Notes under the pieces: generated by a model
Seen by the model: the letters and a program-made list of their open reading frames with translations, nothing else
Told to the model about the DNA's origin: nothing
The model's database searches: none
Position numbers and translations under genes: made by a program
Shown: one piece after another, positions 23,295 to 35,889 of the stretch
How positions within the stretch are numbered: position 1 is the stretch's first letter
Layout of the letters: the number at the start of each line of letters is the position of its first letter
Assembly (NCBI GenBank): GCA_014898415.1
Contig: RCTD01000030.1
Span: 248,001 to 312,000 of the forward strand
From: Stromatinia cepivora
Lineage: Eukaryota > Ascomycota > Leotiomycetes > Helotiales > Sclerotiniaceae
DNA length: 64,000 bases
Reading direction: 5' to 3'

Positions 23295-24603
23295 ATGTCT
23301 CACGAAAAGTCAGCCGCATCTACCTCCTACCACGCCCCCGGATCCTTCGAACCCAACACCTCTACCACAGAACCCAACATCTCATCTTCAAGACCGCCAA
23401 ATCCCCTTGATATCTCCTCCGACCCAGATTTCCCCAACAACAATGACATATCGACCCCACCCGCCTACTCCGCCGCCCACCACCCTACTTCCCCTCCACC
23501 CCGCTCCAACCCCCAAATCCCATCCCCAGGCCTCCCAAATCTAAACTATTCCCTCTATCTCCCCCCATCATTTACCCTCTCGGCAGATAAAACAAAAATC
23601 ACCTCTAACTCCGCACACCTCTCTAATCCCAAGACTCTCCTCTCCCTCCTCCATTCCCTGTGTACCATCCCTCCTAAACCCATTCTTCGAATCGTAGGTC
23701 AGAGAGTAGGGTCTCCGACGACGGATTTCGATATCAGGATTAATCTTATGGGATTATTTATTGGGAGAGGAGAACGCAGGATGAATTATATGAAGATTAT
23801 TTCTCCGGGAGAACGGGGGTGGAGGGGAGGAGTAAAAGAGGAGATGGAGCCGGATTTTGGGGGATTGGAGGAATGGGTTCGGGCATTTTGTGAGGATGGG
23901 GCTGCGGTGAAAGAGTATTTTCCCCTCTTTTTTTCTATTTTGGGATTTATAATTCGTTCACTCTGCTACTCTGATATCTATATACTAACGTACTCACTCT
24001 TCCAAAAAGATTCATACTCACGCGCCACATTCCCAATTTCTCAACCACACACGTGCAAGGACTTATTTTAGCACTTATAGCGCAAACGGGATATACAGGA
24101 CACACCAGCATCCGGTTTCCCGTCACGCATGCGAAAGTGGTGATACGTGCTCCGGATAGAGTAAATGCATTTTTCAGCAGTGTGACGAAGATTTTTATGG
24201 GATCGAAGAGGTACGAGGTGCTTGGAAGTGTGTGGCCTTTTGCGGATGTGGAGAGGGGTGCGGATGGAAGGAAATGTGTGGTTATGGGGGAGGAAGAGTG
24301 GTTTGAGGAGTGAGTTTTCTTTTTTCTGTTTCGGAATTATTTTGGATTTTGGATTTTGGATTTTGAGGGTGAAGGTTCCGAGTGAGATATGCATGCATGC
24401 ACGTTTTTTTGATAGGATGGGATGGGATGGCATGGCATGGGATAGGAAATGCTAATCAGATGCTTTGTAGGTGGAAAAATGTTATTGGGAGGGCGGTGGT
24501 AAGTGGGAAGAAGGGATGGGTGACAATTGAGGACCGATTGGAGTGGTTAATGGAGGGACAGGGGACTGTTGAGCAGTGGCGGTGGAATGGACAGGGATAT
24601 TAA
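23295..24603 (+). CDS. Conserved fungal protein of unknown function
   Basis: Exons 23295-23914, 24010-24309 and 24471-24603 give 350 residues. I recognise the general pattern of an ascomycete family but know no function. The first 105 residues are Pro/Ser/Asn-rich and likely disordered, with PPAYS near residue 55. The remaining part looks folded: PKPILRIVGQRVG, DFDIRINLMGLF, EWVRAFCEDGAAVKEFILTR, IPNFSTTHVQGL, and a long segment with VRAFFSSVTKIFMG-like helices. The C-terminus (EEWKNVIGRAVVSGKKGW) lies in the third exon. The two introns are 95 and 161 nt; the second contains GGATTTT and GGGAT/GGCAT repeats. No signal peptide or membrane segment. Convergent with the P450 gene, whose stop lies 149 bp away. 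Confidence 0.75.
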
Positions 24604-24751
24604 AAATGGGAGCAATGAGAAAAAGACAGACTTTGCTTGGTATTAAGACTCATCTCTAATAATTTAATGATAGCAACTTCAACCATAAGGAAAATTCAAA
24701 ACATTAGGGTATTTACATCATCTGGGATAAACCAACACCAGTCAAAACCCC

Positions 24752-26259
24752 TCAGCTCCAAATCAACTCCATTTTCTCTCCCTTGACACTTGAGTTAAAC
24801 CACTCATATATCTCCACTTTCTCCTGACACACCCTCGCACCCCTCAAAACATCATTTCCCACCACCTTCTCAACCGCCATAAGAAGTTCCACAGTAGCAA
24901 GATTCCTCGCAATACACGCTCTACTACCTGCACCAAAAGCAAACCAATATTTATTTGCTTCAGGAGTAATATTACCTTCCAGCCATCTTTCGGGCTGAAA
25001 TTCATGAGGGTTTGGAAATACTTCAGGGTTGAAATGGAGCTCGTAGGCTGAACATCCTACGATGGTTCCAGTGGGGAAGTAGACGGATTTGAATGTCCAT
25101 CCACCTGTAGGAACAACGTGAGGTAGACGAGTGGGATTTGCCATGCTGATGCGTAGACCTTCTTTTACTACGGCGGAGAGATAGGGTAGAGCTTGTATTT
25201 CTTGCTTATCTGTCGAGTTCACATTTTCCATGATTTCAGCACGGAGGATTTGATACCTGTAGTTGTGTAAATGGTTTGCTCAGTCTATTAATGTGGGATA
25301 ACTTACTTGTCTGGACACAGGACTAATTGTCGAAATATTGTCGCTAGATTCATACCCGTAGAATCTGTTCCTGCAAACATAAGATCTTTACAATGAGACT
25401 TGACTTCCGACTTGCTAAATCCCATATTGAGCAATCGACCGGGATAATTCTGACTCTCCTTAGGAGTAAATTCCACAAGATTATCAACAAACTGATCCAC
25501 CAATTTGATAGAATTCTCAGTATGGGAATCCATCACGAATTTTTCCATGAACCACGATAACCAAATAAAAACAATATTGGGCAAGTAAAAGAATCTTCCC
25601 ACGGCTACAAAAGCATCCACAAACGCAGAAGCCGAAAGCCTTTCTCCTTTTTCCGAAGTCCCATTATAGTTTTCCAGAAACAAATGTGTGGAAATAGAAT
25701 CTAAAGCCAAACTCCGAGCAAGATTCAGATAATTGACTGGTTTTCCCCCTCTCGCTTCTTCCTTCATTCTCCTCACCATATTTTCCACACAGCCATACAA
25801 TGCCGTCTCATTATCCCTAATACTTTTAGTCGAGAATAATGGCATAACAGCTTTCGCCCTCGGAGCTCTAAACTCGGCATCTGTAGTCGAGAATATTGTT
25901 TTATGTCCATCGACGTCGAAATTCGCATAGCAAGGAGCTTTGGGAAATCCACCTTTGGTTATGTAGATTGGTGCTATGGCATCTGCGTCTGCGATGTCGA
26001 TTTCGGAGGGAGAGACGCGGACTATTGGGCCATATTGTGCGTGTAGTTTGTGGATCGTGCTTGCTTCGTCGCCGATGTATGCGTGGTAGTGTAACCAGAG
26101 GGAAGTGAGTTTTGGGAGGAGAGGCCCCGGAATGTGGGAGAGGGGGTGGAGGGTGCAGCGGTAGGTAGAGCGGAGGAGGAGGAATAGGGTTGTGGTGGTG
26201 ATTAGGACTGTGAGGGGATGCGTGGTTAATTGACCCAAGAGATTCTCAAGAAGACCCAT
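24752..26259 (-). CDS. Cytochrome P450 monooxygenase
   Basis: Exons 26259-25307 and 25256-24752 give 485 residues. An N-terminal membrane anchor (about 18-31, LTVLITTTTLFLLL) is followed by the Pro-rich hinge SHIPGPLLPKL. The I-helix motif AGTDST is at about 296-301, the ExxR motif KEGLR follows, PERW is present, and the heme loop FAFGAGSRACIARN places the axial Cys at about 432. The heme loop has Ala-Arg where many P450s have Gly (CxG), a variation seen in fungal secondary-metabolism P450s of the CYP65/CYP68 kind. It sits on the ER membrane and would need a P450 reductase. No biosynthetic backbone gene lies nearby, so the substrate cannot be inferred. Frame intact. Confidence 0.92.
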
Positions 26260-27737
26260 GACTGGGATCGCTCGACAGAAGAGAGATTAGTTGAGTGATA
26301 TAGGATCTGCGAGGTTCTGGGTACGAAAGATGAGAATTGTACGACTGATATCAATAGACGGACTTCATGGTATCTAGCAAAGCAGTTCTATGACTCAATC
26401 ATATATATGAGTAAATCCGCCCACCAATAAAATAGTAGCAATTTGTATCGCGATTGATAACGCTATCGATACAGTTCATATTGTATTTACTTCGAACTTA
26501 GGATGTTGTTAATACATATACATCGTATAGTGTATGTATTTACGGGTAATCAATCTTCTGTGGTTGCATCACGACTCACGTATCGATCGTCCAAAGCAGC
26601 TTCAACAGAATAATATGCCAGTAACCTTATGGAAATGAATTATCTATCATTCTGATTCCAATTTCGAAGTGATTATTGAGAATAATCATTCTATAATAGG
26701 TAGTTTTGTTTTAAGTTTGAGAATAAGGGTTCTAGGCACTGTGGTCGCCAAATTAGACATGCTGACAAATGATTTAGCGACTCCGTTCCCCTAAGAATTT
26801 CAGAAATAAAATCAATCTGGATCTTTTGTGCCCCTTTTTTCAACAACTCATGTTATCCGTTACTAGGCTATCATATACTCTATTCAAAAGCTATTACCAT
26901 GAAATCAAAATTCCAGATCTTTCTTTGGAATCGAGTCGTCTGGATTTTCTGCTTAAAGAATGAGTATGATTCTACAGGTGGGATAATGGCAAGAATCGCA
27001 GCAGGTGCAACTATGGAATGGATGGCATGAAGCCTTCATCAACCAAGCAGCCATGGAAGTTGCGGATATATTGTACGGCAAGTGTCGTGACAATATGCTT
27101 TTTGCGTAGTTTCCGGGTGGCTCAAACTGCAATTTTCAGATAATCGGATTGTTGGGAGCAGATGACTTTGGTTGAAAGCCAATCTACAGGCGTTCGAAAA
27201 GTTCTGTTCCCCCTTTCCAATGCAATCGTGCGGAGTTCTAAGTCTGGGGTTGGCCGGAAGTTTCCCTTCTGTTTGCTGTTGAGATCGAATCTTCACGTAG
27301 GGCAGTTGTTCCTCAAAGATATTTTTCATGACACGATGTTCAATCAAGTAAATATCCACTTCTGATGAATTGTCTCACGATAATCTAGTTCTCCTTTCCA
27401 CGTCCGATAATGATGATTTCTACAGCAACTTGGGAAGTTGACAAAAGAATTATTCCAGCTCTCAACTCATAATATTCTTATACTAGAAGTCATTGCCCAA
27501 CCTTTTTATCATCCCACCTGCCCCTTCATTTCTTGCTTGCCTTCAAGCTTTTATTATCTACGCCAACATTCGCAAAGCTTTAGAGGATACCTCAGAGTAT
27601 CCCCGCATTGGAGATGAACATTTGATATGCTACCATCTCGTGTTTCATTCCATTAACTTCCCGCTACCTGATTTAAAACCTCTCGTTGCATACCTATAAT
27701 AGTATTCCTAAAGCTATAGATGAACACTCTTGGATAT
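26260..27737. other. Intergenic region
   Basis: 1.5 kb without a supported gene. It holds the P450 promoter on the left; ORFs in the right part have no recognisable domain or splice structure. Confidence 0.45.
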
Positions 27738-30361
27738 TCACCCTTGCACAAGCGAATCTATGTCATGCCAGATGTCATCAAGTTTGTCCAGTACCGATTG
27801 CTCCTCTTCAGCTGACATTTCAACGGTCGTTAACAACCATTCAAAAGCTCTTCTCCCTTCCTTTGCATTTCGAACCCTTTCCTCTTTGTCAAGGTGTATA
27901 CATCTTGATAGAAAACAAAACACATCTCCTCTTATCCACAGGTCCAGAGTAGCTCCTAAATCATCGTAGAGTAATTGCTCGCATAGTGGCTCACACAAAG
28001 CGTACTCCGAATTGTCCACAAGCATTTGAGCTTTTTCGAATTTCGCCTCCAAGTCAATTTGGTTTCTCTGTGTCTGCGCCTCATTTTCTGCAACGGCAGT
28101 CGCATAATCATTTTGAGAAGAGAGTTTTATGCGACTAGCCCAGAAGTGATCGGTACTGTTACTGTAATATCTGCTTACTCCAGGATCTTCTCCAGTAGCA
28201 ACTGTAAGTGACTGAATAAGCTTTAATAAATCTGCGGCCCAAAGTTCAAGTTCGGCACGATGATATTTTTGTAAATCATGGTATTTGTTGAAATACAAGC
28301 TAGATTTAACGGCAGTTTCCCAGATGATAAATCTATAAACGCAAAGATCGAAATTTTGGAGAGCGGCATCCAAGGACTCAGTGAGGGGTTTTCGAGCCGC
28401 ATTCATTTTATCGAACCATTCATCCATTTTATCAAGATGTTCATTCTCGCCGTCAGAATCAGGATCTTCATTTTTTGGATTTTCATTTTCCGGATCTTCG
28501 CTCGCAACATGTGCAAATGTCCATGCGAAATCCATAAGTGTTTTCGATTGTTGATGCATAGTTGTACTAATATCCTTAAATGAATTCAAAAATCTATCGA
28601 GTCGATGTTGAAGAGTGACTCTTCTGTTAGCTCTTCCATTTTGGTCTAACGAAAGATATTCTGCAAATGTACGCTTACTCGGTTTTGAGAACCCGTACTT
28701 GGTAGGGGAAATGACCGATACAGGCGATAGGTATCCGTCAAAATTAGATGGAAGAATAAGTTTGTATTGATAATCAATGGTTTCGCTATAATCATCTTCG
28801 ATAGTGATTGTCTGAGCATAGCCTATCGCTTTCATGGGGTGGTGTAATCCATACTTTTTAGCATGTAACGTCCAGAAGTCATCGGAACGAAACTGAGCAT
28901 GAATATATATAGGAAGTGGGGATGACCATGATGGACCCAAGGGTAGCACAAGCTGAGGTACTTCCCCGTGTCTTGCTGCATCAGCTTCTGGCCATGGCCG
29001 TAGATTGCTTCCTAAACCGGGAACGTCTGACATGGCTGTGTATAGCGACTTGTGGTGTACACCCCCAAATATCTACCATCGATCTGATTAGGGTTGACTA
29101 CTTTGGTTTACATAGGAATTAGATTTCTTACAGAAGCCTCGCCTGCCCAACCAAATTCCGATTTTGGTTCTCGACCCCACATTGGCTCAGCATAAAGTTC
29201 TCCAAGCTTCGCTGCTGCTTCGACTATTTCCTTTTTCACGCATTTTCCATCATCGGTAAATTCCTTAGCATAGCCAAGTACATGCTAATACCTTATTATT
29301 AAACAATCAAATAACATACATGAAGAGTAACAAACCATAAATTCATGATATGTTGTCGTTGCCACATACCATTCCTCAGACAGCCTCTCAGCATCAGATA
29401 AATCAGGGTTCATCAATGCTCGAAAACTATATATATTAAGTTCAGTAACTATTGACCCCGTTCGACGATTATATATGGATACTGCAACCCACTTTTGACT
29501 TTCAGCAGTAGATGGACTCTTAGCAGCAGAATTCACTGAACCTCCATCCGCTGAATTGCTATCAGGCTCTACGACAGACTTTTGACTCTCAGCAGTAGAC
29601 GGCACTGAACTTTCATCCACCGCATCACCATCAGGCATATCAACACCAAACGCCAGCCTAAAATGACGCGAAAGAACATATTTCTCAATGCGATCCAATT
29701 CCCGTCTTGTACGCCAAGCATTTAATGAATTATAAGGCAGGGGATTAAAGCGTTTGAAAAGTCTCTAGGTTCCCCCACCATATTTAAAAACATCTTGCGG
29801 CTTAAATTCCTCAACTGGAATCGTCTCAGGGATTCCAAGTAATAACGCTTGAATCTATTCTTGTTAGCACGCACATCAAATTCTATCTCAAGCTAAAAAA
29901 CAAAGAAGAAAAATACCTACAAAAGAATCAGTATGCATTCTCCCGAATAACCTCGAAGCAAGCCTCAAACAGGGTTCAAGAAACTGCCAAACGGTCGGAT
30001 TCTGCGCCGTCCACGAGATCCCCTCTTCCCCGGACTTGCTCGTTGGAATCTTGAATTCATTTTCTCGGTCCTCAAGCCATCGACTTCTTTGTAAAGCCGG
30101 ATCAATCGGATTTTGATCTAGCGGGATTTCTAAAGATTTCAATGAGACAACATCCAAATCAACGAGAAGTTTCGTTGTGTATCCATGCAATCTCGATTGT
30201 TGATATGCTATTATTTCTTCACGTGATGCATTTGCGGGTGGATTGGTAAGGTTGTAAGCGGTTATAGGAGTGAGGCCGCTGCGATGCGCGCCGATGATGA
30301 TCTCTATCGGAGAAGGGGGAGGGCCATATTTTCTTCAATATACGGTAGGTAACTTTGGCAT
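27738..30361 (-). pseudogene. Zincin-like protein gene with two in-frame stops
   Basis: Four exons join in phase: 30361-29917, 29847-29336, 29284-29132 and 29048-27738, an 807-codon frame. It opens MPKLPTVY, then hits TGA at 30335-30337, and continues with KYGPPPSPIEIIIGAHRSG as if nothing were missing. A second stop, TAG at 29765-29767, follows KYGGGT. The protein context across both stops is uninterrupted, so each looks like a point change, for example TGG to TAG. Across the second intron the sequence reads YHEFM-HVLGYAKEF, a HEFMH motif of the HExxH zinc-metallopeptidase type, with EPMWGREPKSEFGWAGE about 40 residues later. I infer a zincin-like fungal family; the C-terminal 430 residues are unrecognised. 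A shortened gene starting at an internal Met is possible. Confidence 0.6.
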
Positions 30362-32262
30362 TGTTGATGCTGTTTGCGAGGTTAGAAGGCTTTGACAGTC
30401 GAGTAATTCCAGCAAAGATATCGACATTGCTTTTACATTTATAGATAACTGATCTAAAAATTATAGGTTCAAGAGTAGTAAAGTATCAAAGAAATCATAC
30501 GGATTCGAATGAGATTGTTTGCCCAGGGACTTTCTTTAAAATTTGAATAAAGAACCTCGTTAGAAAATTACAAAGAAACTTTTTACCATTTAAGGTATTC
30601 TGTGTTCAAAGAAAGTTTATTTATAACACCTGCAATGCTTATTGTTGAAATCATCTTGACGGCGGTTAACCTTCACGTCTATGGTGGCGTAGGATTCATG
30701 ATTGTTGCTGAGGCTATTCTCGCTATGATATGAAGAGTAATGGATAGATTTCTGTTTAGACTTCCAAGCGGCTGTAGTTTTGACAACGGGCAACGAGTCT
30801 TTCGAGGCTTCGAGACAACCCTCTCTATATTCAACTGAGCTTGTTAACGTTGAACAAGCACATTCGTACTTCAGAGAAAATAACCTATGCATACCTTCAA
30901 GATTTCCATTTCAATTCCCTACGGTTGCAAAAATCCTAGTGGTCTCAGAAGGATGGAAGATTCTTTTAGACGTTAGATAATCGTAATTAGGATATGTTAT
31001 ACATAGATGATGATTTTCTTTTCATACCATTGGGGCTTTTCCTGTAAAATAGAGGATGACGAATTCTAGACTTTCGATTAAAGGGTAATCTTATCTCTGG
31101 AGCAATTATATGGTATAATGGTAATCAGTAGATATATATTATAATAATGAAACTGGATTGTTTCAAAATTCCCTAATCTATCAAGAACAATCATTCCTTA
31201 CACTTCCACTTGCTTGTTCTGCTTTCTTGCCCTATCTAAGATTCTTGAGTTGACTTCATAGTATCTATGCTCAGAGGCGCTAGGAGATCACAATTCTCGT
31301 AGATACTTGAAGAAATGTGAGGGAATTCTCGCAAATGTTTCGCAACAAAACAATTAACAAGACAGAGTGGGAAAGTACTAAAAAAGGGAATGCGAATAGT
31401 CTGTGACGTGATCTTCAATATAATCGCCAGTGGGAAGATGAGACGAGGCAAAGGGAAAAGGAAAGATTGAAAGAAAACGCGGAGGTAAAGGCAGAAAGGA
31501 GGAAAAGTCCGATTTATCACTTACCTAATATATTGTTATACTTTGGGAGCTGAGACATCTAAGTCGACAAGAAGAATGAAATGGCTTCGGATTGGGATAG
31601 GAGAGGTTTTGGATGCTTTCTCTATCGCCTGTGTAGATCATAAGGCAAGTCTGAGTAATAGCTGAATACCAGGTTAGAATAGAGATTACAATAAAAAGAA
31701 TATACGAATAAGAAGAATTGGTTATGGTAGGGATTGGCACTAGACTAATTCACGTCATGTAATTCAAAAATCCTCCCTCAGCTGGGAGTGGCGATACTGG
31801 CATGTTAAAGCAGACCAGCGGCGTATTGTGAGAAGGAATAGGCAGAAAAATCTCCAGCAGGGTACGAAGACAACATATTAGTAAGTTAGGCTAATATGCT
31901 ACAATCTAGTATGACATGGAAGCCATATTAGGACTGCTAAAAAGGCCGTGATGATTTGTACTAAAGTTCAAACAAGGTTTTGATTTGGTAGTAACGATAT
32001 TGTGTTGAATAATAATTAAATAGTAAGGAAATACTAATGAATATATCATGAGCACGAAACTCTACAATAAGAAATCCATCCTGAATATATAAATCTTCTT
32101 TCTTCTTGGATCACCTTGGATCATTCTTTATTATCGATTCATTTAAGCTGAAAGAGATCACCGTTGATTCATGGTGATCTAGTCACGTAGTTCATAACCG
32201 GCTAAGCCTTGATCCTACTGTAGCACCGGCTACTGAGCCTAAGTTCCAGGTCCTTGTTTTAG
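30362..32262. other. AT-rich intergenic region
   Basis: 1.9 kb with no supported gene. Scattered short ORFs on both strands have no coding character. Transposon traces were looked for by eye and none was recognised. Confidence 0.4.
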
Positions 32263-32853
32263 TTAGGGTGATGCCAAGGTCGCAATTTGTGAAGTACAAT
32301 GTAAGAAGACTTTTCCATCGAAATTCAAGTAGTACCTTTCGACATGAAAGCATCCGGTATCATTTGCCATTATTTTTTCCTCGCCAAAATCACATTCGAT
32401 ACACCTAGGTTTCCTCGTGTCACGGCAGTCCGTATAAACGACTGTATTTGGCTTGAAAAGCGCCCAAAGGAGGTCGTATGTGATCTCTCTACTCTTCCAA
32501 ATGGCGGCAAGATGCTGGGGTGTAGACGTGTAGGCTTGGCTGATGTGATCGATCAACAGATTGAGGTGGTCCAGGTGTAAGAGAGTAATATTGGTCTTTG
32601 AGGTTCTTCGATACTCATTTAATTCGACGAAGTGGTTATACAGTGAAAACCGCTCAATCTGAGTTAAAGTTAACGGGCGGTCTATAATCTGATAGAGACG
32701 GGCATGCCGTAGGCTTGTCTTCTTGATTCCGTTATCCCCTGGATAAACCGCCGGCTGACAGTTGCAATGTGATGCATTGGCTTCTCGATCAAGCTGAGTC
32801 CGCTCATTCATTATGGAGTAGTGTGGGGGATGCAAGGCCTGGATGTGGAGCAT
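32263..32853 (-). pseudogene. Fragment of a DUF7025-type fungal AAA ATPase
   Basis: A 196-codon ORF. The part HLNLLIDHISQAYTSTPQHL, then EITYDLLWALFKPNTVVYT, PRCIECDFGEEK and YYLNFDGKVF is the characteristic DUF7025 region that precedes the AAA+ ATPase domain in a large, expanded fungal family. After FDGKVF the similarity stops and the ORF ends within 14 residues, so the Walker A/B ATPase core is missing. No ATPase segment was seen downstream. This is therefore a truncated copy: either a relic or a short derivative. Family function is unknown. It lies 54 bp downstream of a broken unknown gene on the same strand, within a run of decaying accessory genes. Confidence 0.65.
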
Positions 32854-32907
32854 TGACTGCGTTCGGGCTGTGGATATTGTTGGAGGAAGAGTATACAGCG
32901 GCTTTAA

Positions 32908-35010
32908 CTAGACACCTCGCGAGTCCGCAAACCACGGATGCTCCCTAATCCCATTTATTAGTAACGCTTCAAGACTCCGATCTCCTGATGCCTCTGTTGC
33001 GCCAAAGTGCAAGGTGCTCCATGTAGCCTCAAAAGATGGGGCAAGTCCAATACTGCAAACAACCCCATCAGGGGAAGCTATCTCACTATCGTCAGAATGG
33101 ATAGTATTAACGTTTTCTATGTATTTGGCTTCTCCATGTCTGAAACCTTCCTGGATTTCGGCCATCGTCTGATCATTCTTACCCTCCAGCCACCAAACCC
33201 AGTGCTTGTATTCTCGTCTGCGGCCCAATTCCAGCGCTGGCCACAAATCTGGTTCAATCTGCTTCTTGGTCACGTAGCCAAAGGGCTGCCATCCGAAGCG
33301 AATAGGATCAAGACGGCCCAAAGTGAAATTGAAACGGTGACGCAGAAGGTCGGACCTTGGAACCTGAGTTGCCAGACCTTGGTAGCTACTCGAAAATTCC
33401 TCGTCTAAAAATGACTGGGGAGAGCCAGTCCAAGCAGCCACATCTATGTCAGGCGCCGCCCACGAGCCGCCCCAGCGTTCTTCGTGGGACTCAAGATAGA
33501 ATACAATCATACCCAGGATTCCGGGATCGCCTAAATCGAAAATTGCACGCCACAAGAGACCAACTCGCTCTCGACGGAGGGCGAAAACGTTTGAGAGTCT
33601 CTTTGTGTTGCCAGCTTCAATGAGCGGTTTGATTACTTTAAGTATCGAACCAAACCACGCACTGACGAGATTGCATTCGAGTCCTGGCTGCCAGAAAATA
33701 CTCCAAATGACAGACCCTACAGACGCTGGAGATATGCCGAGAGTCATAAAGTATCGGAGATCCTTCATGTACTTTCGAATATAGACCAGAGGCACGGAAT
33801 ATGTGTGAGGACTCGAGACGAGTCTTGGCACAGGAAGCCGTGGTTGCAAGTTGAGCTTATTGTAGAATGGTAGCGCAAGTGCTGCGAGAAAACCTGTTGT
33901 TGGCTGCGGCAATGATTCCGATAAGCTCTCTGTACATGCCGTTTGAGAACTAATGTCATATAATCGGCAGAATTCAATCAGAAGGTCTGTGGCTTTGCTC
34001 GCGGCAGGGGGTCGCTCATCATCCAAGAAGTTGAAAGGCACATCAGTAGCGATGACGAAACGAGTTGTTTCATCATAGTGGGCTGTCCAAGGTGGTAAAG
34101 GGCCTTTTACGGTCCATCCAAGGCCTGGCGCTAGGAGTGCACAAAGCCATCTGATTAGTTGTCTCGAGGCACGTCGGAGGTAGATAACGATATCTCCAGG
34201 TTGAGCCTTAAAGCTACTAGAAAGCACAGGCGTCAGTCTTGTAGGTGAGTATCGTATAGGTCTCTTCTGCATTTCAAGAAACCGTACATTGAACATGTAT
34301 GCCCAACAGAGTGTAAGTATAGCTATACTGTTCGGTTTTTCATCGCTGGCGTATTGTGTAGAGCACAATTGACATACTAGTGCCTTCCCAACTGCTAGGG
34401 GAAATTCTTTCGGGGAGTTGTATACGTCCTCCGGATTCCAACCGTCATTCGTTTCTTTCTTGGAAGACTGGGGGAGTTCTGGATGTGGTACGTGCCACAG
34501 AGCTTGGCCCGTGATCCATCGTCGTTTTGGTAGATCTCGAGGGAGTGGTGGCATATTTTGCAGCAGGGTGTACGGAGCCAACCACCCTTCACGTATCCAG
34601 CCCGCAGGTGGTGAAGCAGCTTGCGTAAGAAGAGCACGCCATATTCTCTCCCCTCTCAAGAATGTACAGTTGATCTAGTCGGTACTTGGTCTCACAGGAT
34701 CATTATCGTGACCTGTGAGCAGCTTTTCAGGCTGGCCATCCGTCAAAGCAGTCTCGGAATTGTCGGTGGACGTTCGCTCGGTCTGAGGAGGAGAATCACT
34801 GGCAGTCTTTTCGGGTATGGCATCACCTGCTGTTTCTGTTTTAGCGGTGCTACCGATTGTATTGCTGTGAACAAAGTCGGTCTCAAATGTATGATTCCCA
34901 GTAAGTATCCAGCGAAGAATTCGATCGGAGCTTGGATTTGCAGTGGTCTTTGAAAGTGATGGCATAAGCTCATCGATATCATGGGCGCCCCATTGTTCAC
35001 CCGCAGCCAT
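32908..35010 (-). pseudogene. Unknown 700-codon gene interrupted by a single TAG
   Basis: From the ATG at 35010 the frame runs 111 codons to TAG (34677-34675), then continues in the same frame for 589 codons to the final stop, without any intron. The sequence after the TAG (CTFLRGERIWRALLTQ, then WIREGWLAPYTLLQNMP) looks like ordinary protein, so the TAG probably replaced CAG or another sense codon. I do not recognise a functional domain. The N-terminal 111 residues are Ser/Thr-rich; the rest is rich in Trp and Arg (WHVPHPELPQ, LALPFYNKLNL, YKHWVWWLEGKND) and lacks transmembrane runs. Base composition seems more GC-rich than the neighbours. Readthrough or an assembly error are alternatives, but the flanking genes are broken as well. 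Confidence 0.6.
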
Positions 35011-35889
35011 GATATCTCACCGACAGACTATTGCAAAATTAGTGAGCGTGAGTCCTTAATTTGTAAAATAGATACCTAGTATACACTTTACCTAGGAGTT
35101 GGATGGAAAGCGAATATTTTGGAGGATAGAGCATGGAGGATGGGTGAGGTTGATGTAAATAAACAATAAACAACAGCAAACATGCTTCCAGGCACGGTTC
35201 TTGGCATAAGGCACTAGTACTATTCTATTCTATTTTAGCTCGAGATGTGCTTACCTTATCAGATTCATTCCTGATTTGTGCTAGCGTTGATACCTATGAT
35301 GCTGGATCTTCTCCACTGTGAAGGGCTAGGATTTTTAGTACGAGTCCCAAATAGTTAATTTTCTAGAAATTTTGTTATCGAAGTATCGCCCACATCTTCT
35401 AGCCTGACGCATTGCAGATATTTGATATATTTTCAAGGTGATTAACATGTGACGCCCATTCATTTGTCATTTGCGTTCGTGTGCACATGGTAAGCCACAC
35501 ATCACGTGATCACATGAAATTTTCAGGTTTGGGAAGTAATGTGCTGTGGCTTAAAAGATGATGCACGGACACATGCAAGCTACATCTATTTCCGGAATAC
35601 TTCCGAATGCATTCACTTTGGTATATTGTCTCTAGTGCTAGGCTCTGATAACTGCATTCGTCATGTTTATCAGTCAAGTATTCCATCATGATGTCCATGC
35701 AACCGGGTAGTTATGTTTGTATATATTTAAATAGATAGACTCCTATATATATAAAGCCACCGCCGTTTTGATATCATTCCGAGGCAACTGTACTTCTCTG
35801 AATGTATCATTGTTGATAGTGTACGCCGCTCAAAAGTTCATTACCATAAGAGGTGAAATATTTATTTATTTTTTGTTCCGTTCATTATC
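35011..35889. other. Divergent intergenic region
   Basis: 0.88 kb between divergent genes, AT-rich, no supported gene. Confidence 0.45.

Noticed and set aside
24337..24450. GGATTTT and GGGAT/GGCAT tandem repeats as a possible regulatory element
   Set aside because: They lie inside the 161-nt intron of the unknown gene at 23.3-24.6 kb and are simple slippage repeats.
30617..31740. Several minus-strand ORFs of 60-94 codons
   Set aside because: No conserved block, no plausible splicing between them; treated as intergenic.
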